Assembly: GCA_028554645.1 (NCBI GenBank)
Contig: JAQOOI010000043.1
Span: forward strand, 174,263 to 238,262
DNA: 64,000 nucleotides
Direction: 5' to 3'
Source of the DNA: Omphalotus guepiniiformis
Lineage: Eukaryota; Basidiomycota; Agaricomycetes; Agaricales; Omphalotaceae
Shown here: in pieces, positions 43,502 through 56,715 of the stretch
Layout of the letters: each line of letters starts with the position of its first letter
Numbering within the stretch: the first letter of the stretch is position 1
Translations under genes and position numbers: made by a program
Notes under the pieces: generated by a model
Told to the model about the DNA's origin: nothing
What the model saw: only the letters and a program-made list of their open reading frames with translations
The model's database searches: none

Positions 43502-44522
43502 TCACTGTGCATTCGTTACCTCAACTGTGTGTTCCCAAAGCTTCTTCCTCTCCTCCTCCGTCTCAAGGTACCTCAGACTCTCCTCATCGGAACCAACCCC
43601 ATTCTTCTCTATTCTCCATACACCAGAAGTCTTCGCCGTGGTCAACATCCCATACATCATGTACTCACCCGAATCACGCATGGTAATATCAAATGGTGAA
43701 GCGAGTGGAATTAGTGCTTTGAGGAAGAATTTAGTCAGGGAGGATATCTGGCCTGAGGAAACGAAGTTGGTTTTGACGTAACCTGGAAAGGCGATGATGT
43801 TAGGAAAGGATAACGCCTGGAGAATTCCTTTTCGAGGGGTGAGGGGTGTAAAACGTAACATGTAAGTACCCCATGTTCGTGTGCAGTTGTAATGAAACCA
43901 AAATCATACCTCAACCATAACAACAGTATAATTCTGCGCCTCATGATACAACTTCCTCAACGTAAACCCTTTCTTCAACCCCAAATCATTCAAATCAATC
44001 GGTCCTCCTTTCTCATACGCAGATAAAACCGATAAAACCTTCGCATCCTCCCCATCATCCCTAGCCTTCCTCAACCCCCCAACGAACTCATTCGCAAACT
44101 TCCACCTCGCATAATAATGTAACGCAAACTTCCTATCAATTCCTTCACTAGTCTCGTCCCTCCCATTCGTCGTCATATACCCAGGACTCATAAACACAAA
44201 AATAATCTTCCCATCACGTACCCCTCTCAAGAACATCACCAGACGCACGCCGGACATTAACCATCAACAACGCGTCACATTCGATAAACTCGTGTTTTGC
44301 TTGTGGGTTCGTTGGTTTTGGGAAACGTACTGATGATACGTTCGGCGGAAACGCGGTTCCTTCCTATGAGAAAGATTTGGGCGTTGCCTTTTTTGTGTGG
44401 AATGCAAAGGCCTCTGCGAAACCTTGGCCTATACCAGAGGTCCCACCGACGATGACGGCGACGGGGAGGTAGGAAGGCGAGAATGCGGCGTTGGCGGCTC
44501 GTACTGCGGCGAGGTGGGACAT
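43502..44522 (-). pseudogene. Short-chain dehydrogenase/reductase, frameshifted
   Basis: Two exons (44522-43910, 43816-43502) encode an NAD(P)-dependent short-chain dehydrogenase of about 308 residues. The cofactor motif VGGTSGIGQGF is near the N-terminus and the catalytic Y-x3-K is in HYYARWKFAN. The C-terminus (RYLETEEERKKLWEHTVEV) is well kept. The reading frame changes three times in the first exon: at an A run near 44390 (-1), at TTT near 44330 (+1) and at GGGG near 44220 (+1). Their sum fits the exon lengths exactly. Each lies in a short homopolymer, so either this is a young pseudogene or the sequence has uncorrected length errors. Confidence 0.75.
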
Positions 44523-45371
44523 TGGGTTTCGTTGTAGTTGTAGGGAGACTGTAGGGCTTTTAAGTATCTGAATTCATCATCACTTCCGGGGCTGGTGTAC
44601 AAATACATACGCGTTTTCGTGCCGGGCTGAAATGCTTTGTAACAGTGGTTGACTAATCCAATCTCCGGTTGTTCTGGCGTCAATCTGAGAGCTTGCAGCA
44701 ACGATACGAGATAAAAAGAGTCCGAAGATCGAGATAGGTAGGTTCAGGATCAGTTCATTGGGAGGGAGAAAGTACGAGCGAAACTGTGGCTGTACGCTTA
44801 CAGATTGCTGATTCAAGACACCAATGAGTCATCGTTTTTCTTCCGAACTGCCAGCTCGGCACCACCCCATGTCATAACTCCTCCAAGTTTTCTCACTACC
44901 CCAGCTCAGGACTCAATATACAGCACCGGAGTGACTTGGACGCGACATAGCATTGGACTCTGGAGGTTTCTCGTGTCTCGTATGATGTTTTCGGATTAGG
45001 TGGCCACTTAGCCTTCATGAGCCTACTTGTCTGAGTCTTCGTCGGGTTTCGTAGCGGTCTCAATTTTTAGGTCTCAATACCGGGAAATGGAGTACTTTCG
45101 GCCGAACAAGACCCTGCGTTTTTCTCGTATGACTTTACAAAGAGGGCGGTACCGGAGATGGATGAGTGTTGTTTTACAGGCGTTTTGTAACTGAGTGAGT
45201 GATCTGTATGATCGATCGATATAGGATGGCGAGGCTTGGGCTCAGTACAAGAAGAAAACTCCGTACTTACTCATTCCAGGAATCCTGTAATCATGATCCT
45301 ATTGTACAACATTGCCTCTCAAGCATGATGCATGAAGGCTAGCTGTTTATTGCACTGTACTGGTTCTTAAA
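44523..45371. other. Intergenic; includes one arm of an inverted duplication
   Basis: No gene recognised. From about 45213 onward the sequence, together with the 3' end of the next gene, is repeated in inverted orientation at 58254-58545. Confidence 0.5.
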
Positions 45372-48222
45372 CTATTTCCTTTCGTGCGTCTTCACATCTT
45401 GAACACCTTCAGCCTTCCGGGTCGCTTCAGCAATTCTTCTCGGTTCGCCTTCCAAGTCCTTCATCATGATCATTCGTGGATCCGACGAATCAATAGTAGT
45501 CTCCTTCCCGCTTCCCAAACACTTTGAATATCGCGCCATATACTCATACCATCCAGGAGGACGACCAGTTTCTTTTTCCTTCTTCATGGGATCCACGCGT
45601 ACTTCCTTGACAGGCTTGGGTTTCTTTTCCTTCGGCTTCGTGATCCGTTTTTTCTTGGACTGACTAGGACCGGGGCCGTTGATACTGGAATCGCGCCCCG
45701 CGGTGTGAGCATCGAGAGACAACGCGCGTTTGCGTCTAGTACCACTCGCCGTGGCGGTTGACGCGGATGTGGGTTGATGTAGCTGTTGAGGTGAAATTGG
45801 GGATGCGGAAATTTCTTGTTTGATGCTCGTGCACGGTGGAGGATGAGTATGAGTAGCCTGAGATGCAAGGTAACCCTCCGCCTCCGAATCACTCTCCTCC
45901 GTTGGATCACTAGCAGGCCCCGAAAGCAAGACTCTTCGGACAGGGTATGTCGGACTCGTTTTAGTAGTTGTAGTGGTAGTAGTGGGAGTGCTGGTAGGGA
46001 CGCGACGCGAAGTATTTGTGTCACGATGATCGTAAGGTGATGTTGATGTAAGAGCAGTATAGGCTGTATTTATGGATAAGAGGGGACGAGGACAGATTGT
46101 ACATGTAGAAGAAGCCTGAGGAACCATAGTTGCAGCAGTGGCAGAGGTCATTGTACCAGTAGCGGTGGTAGAATCATGTCCAACGTGACGCCCATTAGCC
46201 ATAGTGTGAGTGGTGGCGCTAGCATTGCTAGTCGCAGGTGCACCCAGATTAGATCTAGAGTCGTGCTCGTCATAACGATAGTGTCGATGGTAGTGGTTCG
46301 AAGTCCTGGGTTTCGTATGAGAAGACATTGGAACGACCGTGCCGGAACTAACGGTGGTAGAATTAGGTGGTTGCGCCGGCACTGAATGGGATTGGTGGTA
46401 GTCACGGTGGTGGTGGTGATGACTATAGCCTGAGGTACTTGTATAACCAGGGATAGGAGGGATATCTCTTCGACGTTGTACAACGTCACGGTGCTCGTTC
46501 GTTGACATAGCATGCAGGGTCGCGTAGTAATCCGAAGCTACTACTACCTTGGGATGGACGGCATGGGAATTCGAAGAACGACTATACGCGTGTGTATGAG
46601 AGAAAGGATCTGCAAGTTCGAATTGTAGATATCAACATGCCACACTTATTACACAAAAACTCACCTTGATGAAGATTTACTTTTCCACCAGTAACTACTT
46701 GTGCCAACGAGCTTGATGTGACAGCAGAAGACCCCGAACCCGGTGCGGCAGCTGCATGGGTTGGGTACTGAAGCTCCATTCCATCGTCACGGTACACCTG
46801 AGCCTGGGTACTTTCAACGGAAGTCGGAAGGGCTCTAGGATTTGCGTCCGGTGCTGTAGCAGTTGCTCCAGGGTGTAACTTGTAATTAGCTAAAGTCCTA
46901 GTCGTTGGGAGGGATCCATTCACGAGCACGCCCGGGCCACTGTGCCCATGACGTTGAGCAAATTCCGAGCCTGAAACGGGGTGACGAAACGCTACGACCA
47001 ATTCATCCAATTCATCCTCGTAGTACTGAGCTTCCGAGGTTCCTTGTCCAGGCCAGTAACCTGAGTGCGACGACGATGACGGTGCTTGAATGTCCGCCTC
47101 GGACCGTACACCTCCAAGGTTAAATTCCTTCCGATGACTATCGGTATATCGAAGTAGGAGAGATCGAGTAAAGTTAAGTTCTGTGAGGAAAGTTTTCCTT
47201 AGGACTTCGCTCGCGTGGAGTTGGTCTTGTGCTATACGCATAGAAGAGAATATGATGTCTCGTTCTTTTCGGAGGAGTTTGTAGGCATTGTGGAGGGATG
47301 CGCAGGAGGGACAGTCTGGGACGAGTTGAGATTCTGGTACTGCCGCCGACGCCGCCGTGTGAGTAGTAGCTGGGGAAGTAGATGGATTTTGGGAATTTGC
47401 TGGAAGAGTCGTGGATGAGCATGGATGCGTGGTTGAGTGACTCGGGCGCGTTATATCGTGTTCTTGAACGATCGAAGTTTCGGATGGAGTATTTTGAGTC
47501 AAGGCATGAGAGAGAGAGGTTTGCGGGAAAGTATCAGAAGAAGAAGAATGGTCGCTGGAAGGGAAAGCAGAGGACTCGCCAGCGCGATACTGAGTCACCG
47601 CGAGCGAGTCCGAAGAGGAAGAATTCGTATGAAATTCGGACGAGTGAGAAAGATTATGAACATCGTTTTCTGTGGTCTCTTGCGTGGAAATGGGAGTGAT
47701 GTAACTCGTCAACGAAGACGTGGGATACGACGAGCGCGAGTAATTCGGGTGGGAATGCGGGTCTTGTCTCGAGGTAAAATGTTGTTGAGTTTGGTCGCAG
47801 CGGTGATTCTCGACTTGAAGATCTCCCGTGGATGCCTCTGCTGAGACGAACCTCGTATTATCTTCCGTGACAACCGGAGCGCTCTCCGCCGCCGAGGTAC
47901 CACAATCCTGCGTGTATTGCATCGTATCGAAACTACCACTGTCTGCGGTGAGAGTGCTCTGCAAGGACAGACGGACGGAATGTCAGTCTGAGATAGCGCT
48001 AATGACAAAACGACAAAAAAAACCTACCGAATGATTGGTAGAAGTAGCGTCGCTCAGAGAGAGATTAGGTTCGCCGCCCTCCTCCACCGTGACTGTCGGG
48101 TCATGACAGAGGTACGCATCATACTCAGGAACTGGATCGGAAGTGTTGTCGTTTTTCTCGAAGAAAAGGGCTCCATGTCGATGGTGCATCGGTATCCCGC
48201 TAGCTTTCGCGGGATGGTTCAT
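45372..48222 (-). CDS. Large low-complexity protein with central coiled coil, 908 residues, function unknown
   Basis: Exons 48222-48028, 47958-46665 and 46609-45372 join in frame to 908 residues. Most of it is Ser/Thr/Pro/His-rich and probably disordered. Near residue 270 a CPSC motif begins an ordered helical stretch (LHNAYKLLRKERDIIFSSMR) of about 80 residues. The C-terminal third has HHHHHRD and poly-Thr runs. A conserved-looking basic end follows: SKKKRITKPKEKKPKPVKEV, then PPGWYEYMARYSK and SSDPRMIMMKDLEGEPRRI. This suggests a nuclear regulatory or scaffold protein. I recognise no family. The last 50 codons and the downstream 160 bp are duplicated at 58254-58545. Confidence 0.72.
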
Positions 48223-49989
48223 AAGTAGTAAGGTGAAGGAAGTGAGAGCGAGGACAAACAAGTGACTTTTGGAAACCTTTATTTACGGCGTTTCAAGGGC
48301 ACCGAGAAACTTCTAGCGACGATAAATAAGAGCGCTCCAGGACCACACACAGATCGTGGTTGATATTTTCACACAATCATAAGTAATAATTCAGAGTTTG
48401 GCTGGCTTGAGCCAGTGACGAGGCGAACGCTTGGAGCTTGGGTTCTGGCCCGGAGAGATTGGAAGGATGGGCTATTTTGGCTTTTTTTCCTGATTTGATT
48501 GGATGTCGATTAGAATTGAAGCTGGATTTATTTCCGTGATACATGAAGGGTGCTTGATTTGGGTTGGGTTGGAATGGGATATGGGGTTGTTTGCGGCGTC
48601 ATCGTGGAGGTTGAGGGAAATATTTGTGATGGGTGGCGCGGTGAGGCCCCCCTTTTCGGATTGCCTTGACGAAACCCATGACTTACTTATTCCATGGGTC
48701 CACGGTACGTAGCTGGATTATCCTTGAACTACCTTCTGTTGAATTCTGGCCTGGAGCGGCTTTTGCGGGATAATTTTACAGATCTTGCAGACTTGCTATG
48801 TATCACGCATTGGCCTTACATAGAGGTGCCGGTGATCGTTGATATTTGTACGAGATTGTTATGATATGATGATGATAGAATATGAGAAGAAGAAGATTCA
48901 GCACGTCCCTGGATGCTGGAATTTTTCGTGGTCAAACTCCGACTAGCTCCGCTTGAATGACAATTGCCCCGCTCGTCCCCTAGGCTCTAGCTTGGCGCTG
49001 AATTTCTCAAGTAGGTACCTTTTCTCCTTGTTCAGCGCCGAAATGGGGTAGCGGAGGGTAGGGGCAATCCTTACTTCCAACATTGATTGCATCGCTCATT
49101 CAGGCCGTTGAATCTCCTACATATAACAACTTGCGGTGAGACTCGTCACTCGATGGATTCTGAGCCTTGAGGTGAGGCTTCGGAGTGTTTGGCGAAAGTG
49201 TTACTTACTTAGATCTATGTACGTGTTTGTTGGCTGTATGGTACTTACAGACAGGCGGCGATTCACATTCTTGTGACTTGGGTGATACCGATGCAATTTG
49301 GATGGAATCAAACCAGATTTTCCGACTTTCTCCGCCTGGTGAGTCTTCACGCGTACGTCCGACGGCACTTATGAAGTCATTACATATGTACTGTCGAAAC
49401 CCTTTGGCTGATGTGCCTTCGAGATAAGAAAATCGAAGGTGATTATGTCTGTTGGTAATCACGACTATGGTGCAGCTGGTACATATGAGTCCGACTCGTT
49501 GAATAGATCGCCGAATTTTTTGTTTTCTAGAGGGTGCTTAGAATGATTCTGAAGTACACGTTTCACCGGTTTAGAATTGTGTGAGATACTCGTGTCATGC
49601 ACATCTTCTCGTGCAAACTCTATTAGTATGTATTTGAGGATTAAAGACTTCCCGTTCACTAGGCACCGTTTACGACATCCGGCTATTACATTATGTCGAA
49701 GTAATGATGGAGATTTTGATGGTCATTGCCCAAAGTACATATGTATGTATGTTCGTCCTCCTGGAAGACGGGAGCAAAAGAATATTGAGCGTGAGAAAGA
49801 GACAATAAAGCAAAGTGGTCCGTGCACAGATTGATCAGACCACCGCATATTACCAACTTGAACCACTACCACCACGACTGCCGACAACGACGTCCACAGC
49901 GAGGAGAGCAAGAAAAAGATTAACGACGGTCACGACAGTGTGGAAAACTTTAATTCGAATTCTAGGTATCCGCGGTTCGGTCTGTTCGA
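48223..49989. other. Divergent intergenic region, 1.77 kb
   Basis: This region separates two divergently transcribed genes. Short ORFs on both strands (for example 49185-49462) have no family resemblance. It probably holds both promoters. No specific site was identified. Confidence 0.5.
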
Positions 49990-52900
49990 ATGGATCAACC
50001 GGATATCGAATCTGTGCCTACACCAGCGGTGAAGAATCTACGCTCGAAGTTTGAACATCTCGCTGTTCCTTCGCCTTCGCCTTTGCAGACGCCAGTGTCT
50101 CCGGGTGGGAAAAGACCGCCGCCTCCGCCACCTCCAGGGAGAGGTGTCTCCCCTTCTCGTACACCGTCTCGTGGACCTTCGCCCTCTCCGTCTGCCTCGC
50201 CTTTACTGAAGTCCAGCCCAGCGCCGTCGGTTAGTGGAGGGATACATCCTAGTCCCCTTGTAACGACTTTGGGCCTCCCTCATGAGCAGGAAGATGAGCC
50301 ACCGGAAATTCTGCCGAGTGTCGCCGCTTTGCGTAGCAAATTCATGTGCGTAATAGTTCTATCTTTCTGAAAGCGTACAGCTCATGATTTCCTCTCATGC
50401 ATGAGCTCTCCCCCTCATTCTGTTCCGGCCAAACCATCTGTTCCACTTCGCACTCCTAAAACTTCGTCTGAGCCTCTGATTCCCATTATTTCTTCTTCCA
50501 GCCCAGAAGAGTCTCTCTCCTCATCTTCCAGCACTCTGTCGTTGTCCATAGACGACCCTTTTACCGATGACGCGACAGACAGTGCGACAGATCCGGATTC
50601 ATCCGCTACGACTACTGTTGCCCCACCTTTACCGGCGAGGAAATCGCTAATCTTTAATGATGCGTCAGTTTCATCGCCTCGTCTACCCCCTCCTCGCCCA
50701 CCCCCTAGACATCATCACCACGATCGACCTGTATCTGTCAGTTCTCCTTCTACCCTGTCAGGCCTTCCACCTCCGCTTCCCGTCCGTCGAACAACAGTAG
50801 CTCAGGCCGAGGACATCGCTATTCCTTCAACAGCTCCCAAACCTCTTTTACGCTCTGTTATTCCACCGCCGCCGCCTCACGCTTCACACCCTAATGCCTC
50901 CCATCAAGCTCTTGTCTCTGTGCCCCATAGCCATTCCACCTCCTCCCTAGAAAACTTTTCCGTTGCCTCACCTGTAGTTGTTACACCTACAACGGCCTCC
51001 GAACGCAAAATATTTAATAATCTCCCCCCTCCACCTACTCGCATCATTAATCTCGGGGACAAACTTCCTCCACTTGCCCGTCGTGCACCATCGGGCAACT
51101 CTGACTCATCCGATGATTCGGGTGACGAAGATGACGACGAATTGGAAGGTGCAGGTGCGGGCTTACGAGGACCTCTGGCTGACCTCTTACCCGACTCCTC
51201 GCGTAGCTCTCGTCGACCACCCTTCCTCTTCCCTGAAAACCCTCAAAGCGGAATTCGCGTGCCAGCACATACGGGCTACCTCGCGGTAAGCGGGGGCGGG
51301 CGATGGTACGCTGTCGGGAACGGTCACCACGTTAAGGTGTGGGACATGAGCTTCAGTCATGAGTATCCTGTGTGGGATTTAGACACACGCGAGGTAGGGG
51401 GAGGAAAGGAAGGGAAAGTGTGTGCGGTTGAGTTTCGGAGTCGAGAGAGGCTTTGGGTTGGAATGAAGGAAGGGGGGTTATTTGAGGTCTATTTGGGGTC
51501 CGGGAAAGGTGGTAAAGGGAAGGGGAGGGTTGGGGTTGTCACTGGAAAGAAGATGGCGGCTCATTTGCATCCTATTGTGTGGATTTTCAGCTGGGCGAGG
51601 AGAATGGTGACCGTTGATGAGAGTGGAAAGGTGTTGGTGTTCTCGCCCAAGGACACTCATCCCTATGAGGATGATGCTGAGGATGATGGTGGGGCGGAAG
51701 ACTTGTTGAACTCGACGCCGAGAGTCATACGCGTGACGGACAAGCTCGAGTTTGCGAAGATCATTGGCGGCAAACTGTGGACTGCTGCTAGGAGCGATCA
51801 ACATGGAGCCGGGACAACCGCTCGGACGCCTATCGTGAGGATTTATGATATCTTTAATGGTGCAATCAATCCCGTGGGCGCAGGGAGGACCGTCATCCCG
51901 ACTGAACATGTCGGGCCCGTGACATCTGCGACCGAGCTTCCCACTACACCTGGATATGCGTACCTCGGGCATGAAGAAGGGTACATCACGATCTGGGCGC
52001 TGAATTCTTCTGCCTTTACATCTTACCCCACGCCTTCTAGTGCTGCTGCGAATGTAGTTGCGGTTCAGTTGACGGATGACATCCCCCGGTGTGTAGAAGT
52101 GATGAAAGTCTCTTCAAGTGATGTGATGTCGCTCGAGGGTGTGCATGATAAGCTATGGGCAGGGGGCCGGAATGGTTTTCATTACGGCGTACGATGTGAA
52201 GCCTCGACCGTGGATCGTGACGAATTGTTGGTGTGCGCATCCGCCTACGAGGGAGAAACCGAGGGATGGTGGGACTGGGACTTCGTTGTTACCTGTCAAT
52301 AGGATCATCCTTGATCGGTGGGGGTTGGGACCTGCTTCTGGTGAGGAGTACGGTGGTCAAGGACGATTAGCGGTCATCAGTGTTGGGAGGAATGAGACTG
52401 TTGGTATTTGGGATGGGCTTTTGAAGGCCGACTGGGAGGACGGGGAAGTTGAGAAACGTGAAGGGGAATTTAGTGGGTTTAGGGATTTGAAGGTGTTGAT
52501 TGTTAGTTGGAACTGCGATTCCGCTAGACCGGATGCGTTGTCCTCGTCATTTTTGGGAGACGGGCATGATTTGGAAGGGGGTGCGTCTGCGGCAAGTATG
52601 AGCTTTTTGAGTGATGCGTTGAGGAGCGTGGATAGTCCTGATGTGATTAGCTTTGGGCTGCAAGAGGTGATTGACCTCGAGAGCAGGAAGATGGCGGCGA
52701 AGAATGTTTTGTTGGGGAATAATTTGGGGTTGAATAAAAAGAAGGAGGAGAGTTATGGGTATTATGGGTACGGGTATGGGTATGGGTATTCGGGTGCGGG
52801 TCCTTCGTCATCGCTATCGGCAAGTGGTATAGGTGGTTTGGGTGCCACCAACAGCTCTACGATTCTCGGTTTATCGGATAAGGTGACGGGGGCGTATAAA

Positions 52901-53900
52901 CGCTGGTTTGATCATTTAATGATGGCGGTGAGACTTGCGATGCCGCCCGAGTGCCCGTATTCGGTGATTCATACGGAGAGCATGGTGGGGCTGTTCACGT
53001 GTATATTTGTGAAGAATTCGGAGCGAGCTGCGTTGAAGGATTTGGCGATTAACACTGTAAAGTGGGGGATGGGGGGCAGGTATGGGAATAAGGTACGGTT
53101 TGGTGTGGTCTGTAGAAGTGCTCGGTTACTGATGGGATACTTCTTGACAGGGAGGTATTATCTCGCGTTTTGTCGTCGAGGACTCGTCTATCTGTTTTGT
53201 CAACTGTCATCTTGCTGCCGGACAACATGCTGTGCGTACTCGTAACGCGGACGTTGCGGCGATACTGGAAGAGAAGATGCTATTTCCCTCCTACGCTCGA
53301 ACCTTTGGCGTTTGTTGGAGGTGGAGATGGGTCGATGGTCATGGATCATGAAATCATTTTCGTGCGTTACTCCCTATTTGCTTATTCGTATGCAATATTC
53401 ACAGTCTTTTTGCATAGGTCAATGGTGACATGAACTACCGCATCGACCAACGCCGAGATGCCATCGTCGCCGCCGTACGCGCAGGCGAGCACGAAACTAT
53501 GCTTGCGCACGACCAGCTACTCAAGGAGATCAAATATAATCGTGGTTGTCGCTTCCGATTTTTCTCTGAAGGACATATATCTTTCGCGCCTACGTATAAA
53601 TACGACAGACGCTCGGACGAGTATGACACGTCAGAGAAGAGGCGTTCGCCGGCGTGGTGTGATCGTGTTTTGTGGCGTGCGAGGGTGCCTGGGAGGGTGC
53701 AGCAGTTGAGTTATAGACGTTACGAGGCGGATGTGTCGGATCATCGACCTATTTCTTCAGCGTTTTCGATGAGGGTTAAGAGGGTTCGGCATGAGGTTAG
53801 GCAGAGGGTGAAGGCGGAGGTTCAGGCTATCTGGTTGGAAGAGCAGGAGAAGAGGTTGGCTGTTGTGAGGGAGTTTTATCGGAATGTGGCGTTTGCTTGA
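49990..53900 (+). CDS. Inositol polyphosphate 5-phosphatase with N-terminal WD40-like region, two frameshifts
   Basis: Exons 49990-50345, 50406-53092, 53151-53361 and 53418-53900. The N-terminal 420 residues are Pro/Ser-rich with polyproline tracts. A WD40-type beta-propeller follows (VKVWDM, GGLFEVYLG). The catalytic IPPc domain begins at VLIVSWNCDSARPD and contains FGLQEV, NCHLAAGQHAVRTRN, GDMNYRIDQRRD and SPAWCDRVLWR, the signatures of 5-phosphatases that act on phosphoinositides. Such WD40 plus IPPc proteins occur in fungi and plants. The frame shifts by +1 at the T run 52176-52179 and again near 53283-53288. Removing two bases makes the total exactly 1245 codons, which supports single-base indels over extra introns. 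Confidence 0.85.
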
Positions 53901-54237
53901 TGGTGTTTTGTTTGCAAAGGACTCTTTACTTTCCAATTCCTTTTTCTTTATTTCCTTTTTCTTTAATGATCAATGGACTTTCTTATTATGATTTTTCATG
54001 TAGCGACTTTTCCTTACCTGTAGCCAGCACTCTCTTTAACTGTTAGATAGCATAATTATTTGGGTAGGAATGAAAGAGGAGCCCCCCAATGTAGTAGAAT
54101 TGATAATGTAATTAGCATAACGTCAACATCGATATCCGATAAGCAGCTTTGATCTTTCTTTCGCACCATCATCATCCAGGGGTTTCTTGAAAGTATTTTC
54201 GACACATACTTTTAATTTTCCTCTTTCGTTTGTAGCG
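53901..54237. other. Intergenic, about 340 bp
   Basis: AT-rich spacer between the 5-phosphatase and the Costars gene, including the leader of the latter. Nothing else seen. Confidence 0.5.
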
Positions 54238-54768
54238 ATGAACACCTCTGAGGAGATAACGATTTTGAAAAGTACGTAGTTGGTATCTAAAGGGTCGATG
54301 TGAATTGACTCAACAGTCACCTCGCTCAACTTTTCTGAACATCAGATGCGATCAAGGAATATGGAGCGGTAAATTCTGAAGGGAAGCATAGCGTTTCGTA
54401 CGGTGTGTTGTTTGATAAGACGGCAAATACGTGTGAGTAGGGCGCTGAGTTTGTGCTTGGTCTTTTGAGTTGTAATTCATGCAAATTGAATTTCCCCTTC
54501 CTTCACCGGACATGGTTGGTTGTAGTGGAAGCATTGAATGGGACGTTACGTGCTGCGAAGAAGCAGAAAAAGGTGTGTATTTTACGCTGATGACTGAATT
54601 TGATGTTTCGGCGGTGCGAAAGCTATTTTGTCTCCTCCGTTATCTGTAACTGTTGAGTGATCTACTAGTATACTGACTTTTCATGATGAATTCTAGGTCG
54701 CTTTTGACGCAGAGCTGTTGATGATGCCGAAAGATAAGGATGTGCAGGTGGTTTTGCTTGAAGAATGA
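54238..54768 (+). CDS. Costars / ABRACL family protein, 79 residues
   Basis: Four tiny exons (54238-54271, 54346-54432, 54526-54572, 54697-54768) join to 240 bases, a 79-residue protein. It starts MNTSEEITILKNAIKEYG and contains SVSYGVLFDKTANT, LEALNGTLRAAKKQKK and a final AELLMMPKDKDVQVVLLEE. This is the complete Costars domain, seen alone in ABRACL (a regulator of actin dynamics and cell motility in animals and amoebae) and at the C-terminus of STARS. All exons are too short to stand out as ORFs. The match across every exon makes the call secure, although the fungal role is not established. Confidence 0.9.
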
Positions 54769-54823
54769 AATGCCATCCATTTATTGTACATATGTAGGTA
54801 CGGTACTATCAATCTGTCTTGTC

Positions 54824-56080
54824 TTAAAGTCCAGCAGCTCTCGTAGTTTCCCGCAGTCGCACCTCAATCGCTTCATCGAATCCTACTACGCTGAAGGTAA
54901 TCTTGGCGATGGATAAACTTCCGTTTGAGATCTGTGCTTCGATCTGCTCTTTTAAGAGCCTATTTCCTCGCGGGACACTGGCATTAATCTGATTCAGCAG
55001 ACATTGTTTTGTCTAAGGAAATATGGATTAGCTCTGCGCAAGGGGTGACCGGTGACATGTCTCTACTCAAATTACCTTCTCAGAAAGTGCCCTGAATTCT
55101 TCCACTCCGATAATGATGTGCCCCAAGTTGGTGTTGTAAGTCCCCAAATAAAACCATCCGTCATTATATCTGATTATCAACTCCCCCAGCCAGGAATTCA
55201 ACCCAAATTGTTTGAACCTCTTGCAAGGTTTCGTATTACCTTTATTGTCGATGTAGGAGCAATTCGCAATGAATGTTATTTCTGCTCGATTTTGGAAGTT
55301 TAGGATCAGCTCGTCAGGGTTTGCGAATGCCGCCCAATCCTTTTTCGCTGATACACATATTTCCTGTCAGAGAACATGATCGTGAGCTGTCAGAGAAACA
55401 GTGATAGTCTGCAAGACCCTTTGTTCCTACCTTGGTTATTCGTCGCATGACTGCGGAGGAAGCTGAAGTTGAATCCCGACTACGATAGATAGGCAAGAGG
55501 GGTTTGACTGCCACGCCCTCAAGCTCTGAACTCAAACTCGTGCTCGGATTTCCTTGTGCTTCGATCTGAGAAGTGGTTGAAACAAACTTTGTCCCCTTAT
55601 CATCATGTGAGTATTCTTCAGACTGCGCCAACAGAGCTTTCAAATCCTGCACAGTCATCTCAAGCACCACGACCTCCGACCGACTCTTCTCCAACTCCTT
55701 CTTAGTCTCGTCCATCATACCAACGAGACTATCGTACTCGAATTTAAGTTCTGTGAGCTGTAAAGAAAGATCTTCGTTCGATTCTAGATTCTTTTGATGT
55801 TCGTCTCGTTCATAGCTTAGATCGTCTATGATGTTACTGACGGACTTTCAGGGGGGTGATGGAAAGTTGAAAATTTGAGTATACTGAGTACTGAGTACTC
55901 GGATTGGGAATGACTTACCGATGTACGAGCATTCTGGAGCTCAGATTGCAAACGCCGAATCTCTTCTCCTTGTATCCGTATGATATCTTGAACTATGGTA
56001 GGCGGTAAGGTTATAGCTGTCAAGGACTCAGAGTACTCAGAGCACTCGGATTTAGAGTACGAGTTCAATCCTGCCATCAT
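54824..56080 (-). CDS. Coiled-coil protein with C-terminal FYLGTY domain, paralogue 2
   Basis: Exons 56080-55919, 55844-55431, 55363-55076 and 55012-54824 join in frame to 350 residues. It is a distant paralogue of the gene at 36403. The N-terminus has LPPTIVQDIIRIQGEEI (there LPSAVIQDLLRIQAEEL), a coiled coil follows, and the C-terminal domain has FGLNSWLGELI and FYLGTYNT. The exon carrying this domain is 288 nt in both genes, and both end in a short exon with an ITF-x-VG motif. It is 162 residues shorter, mostly in the coiled coil. All introns are phase 0. Function unknown. Confidence 0.8.
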
Positions 56081-56715
56081 GGTGAAGATGAGTTACCTGG
56101 GAGGTTTGCGCGCGTCGACCTTTAAGTGTCTCATTCTGAGGAATGGTGTGGGAAGCACAACCCCGTTTTGAACCAGGATTTGCGCATCGAGTTCTATAAG
56201 TATACCTACATATGTACTACGAAGCAAATTCAATTGATGGCCCATTTTGTACCAGGATTGAGATCTGAGAAGCAGAACGGTTTAGTACCAGCACTTACGT
56301 TGTAATCAGAGTCTGGAATATAAACAAGGTTCAGAAAGGAAGGACAGCTGGTGGTGGAAGACCAAAAGATAAGATTCGCAAGTACTTCTGTTACTGTTAC
56401 TGTAACAAGAAAGGAAGTATACTATGTAGTACATAGCCCATACATACAAACTCGAAAGCTTTTTTAATAGATCATCAAGTGACCAAGTACATAACACGAC
56501 AAAGAAGTATTGGGGTATGTATACGTATACGATAAGCTCACGACCTGAAGTTCTAATTTTGAGGACAGTACATGATTGTTTCGAGATAGCAGCACTGAAT
56601 AGTGACCTGACAAAGAAAAAGATTCACAACATCACATCAAAAGTCCTGTAGATGAGTCCGGATAAGAACAATTATCTTTCGTTATTTCGTTGAATTCATC
56701 ATCCAAACTGCGTTA
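56081..56715. other. Intergenic; no gene recognised
   Basis: About 635 bp, upstream of the FYLGTY paralogue on the minus strand. No credible ORF. Confidence 0.5.

Noticed and set aside
47174..47844. Several ORFs on the plus strand rich in Arg/Gly/Glu
   Set aside because: They are antisense shadows of the Ser-rich exon of the 908-residue protein.
55431..55844. A frameshift in the FYLGTY paralogue on the minus strand
   Set aside because: On recounting, the second exon is exactly 414 nt and in frame with its neighbours. The gene reads intact.
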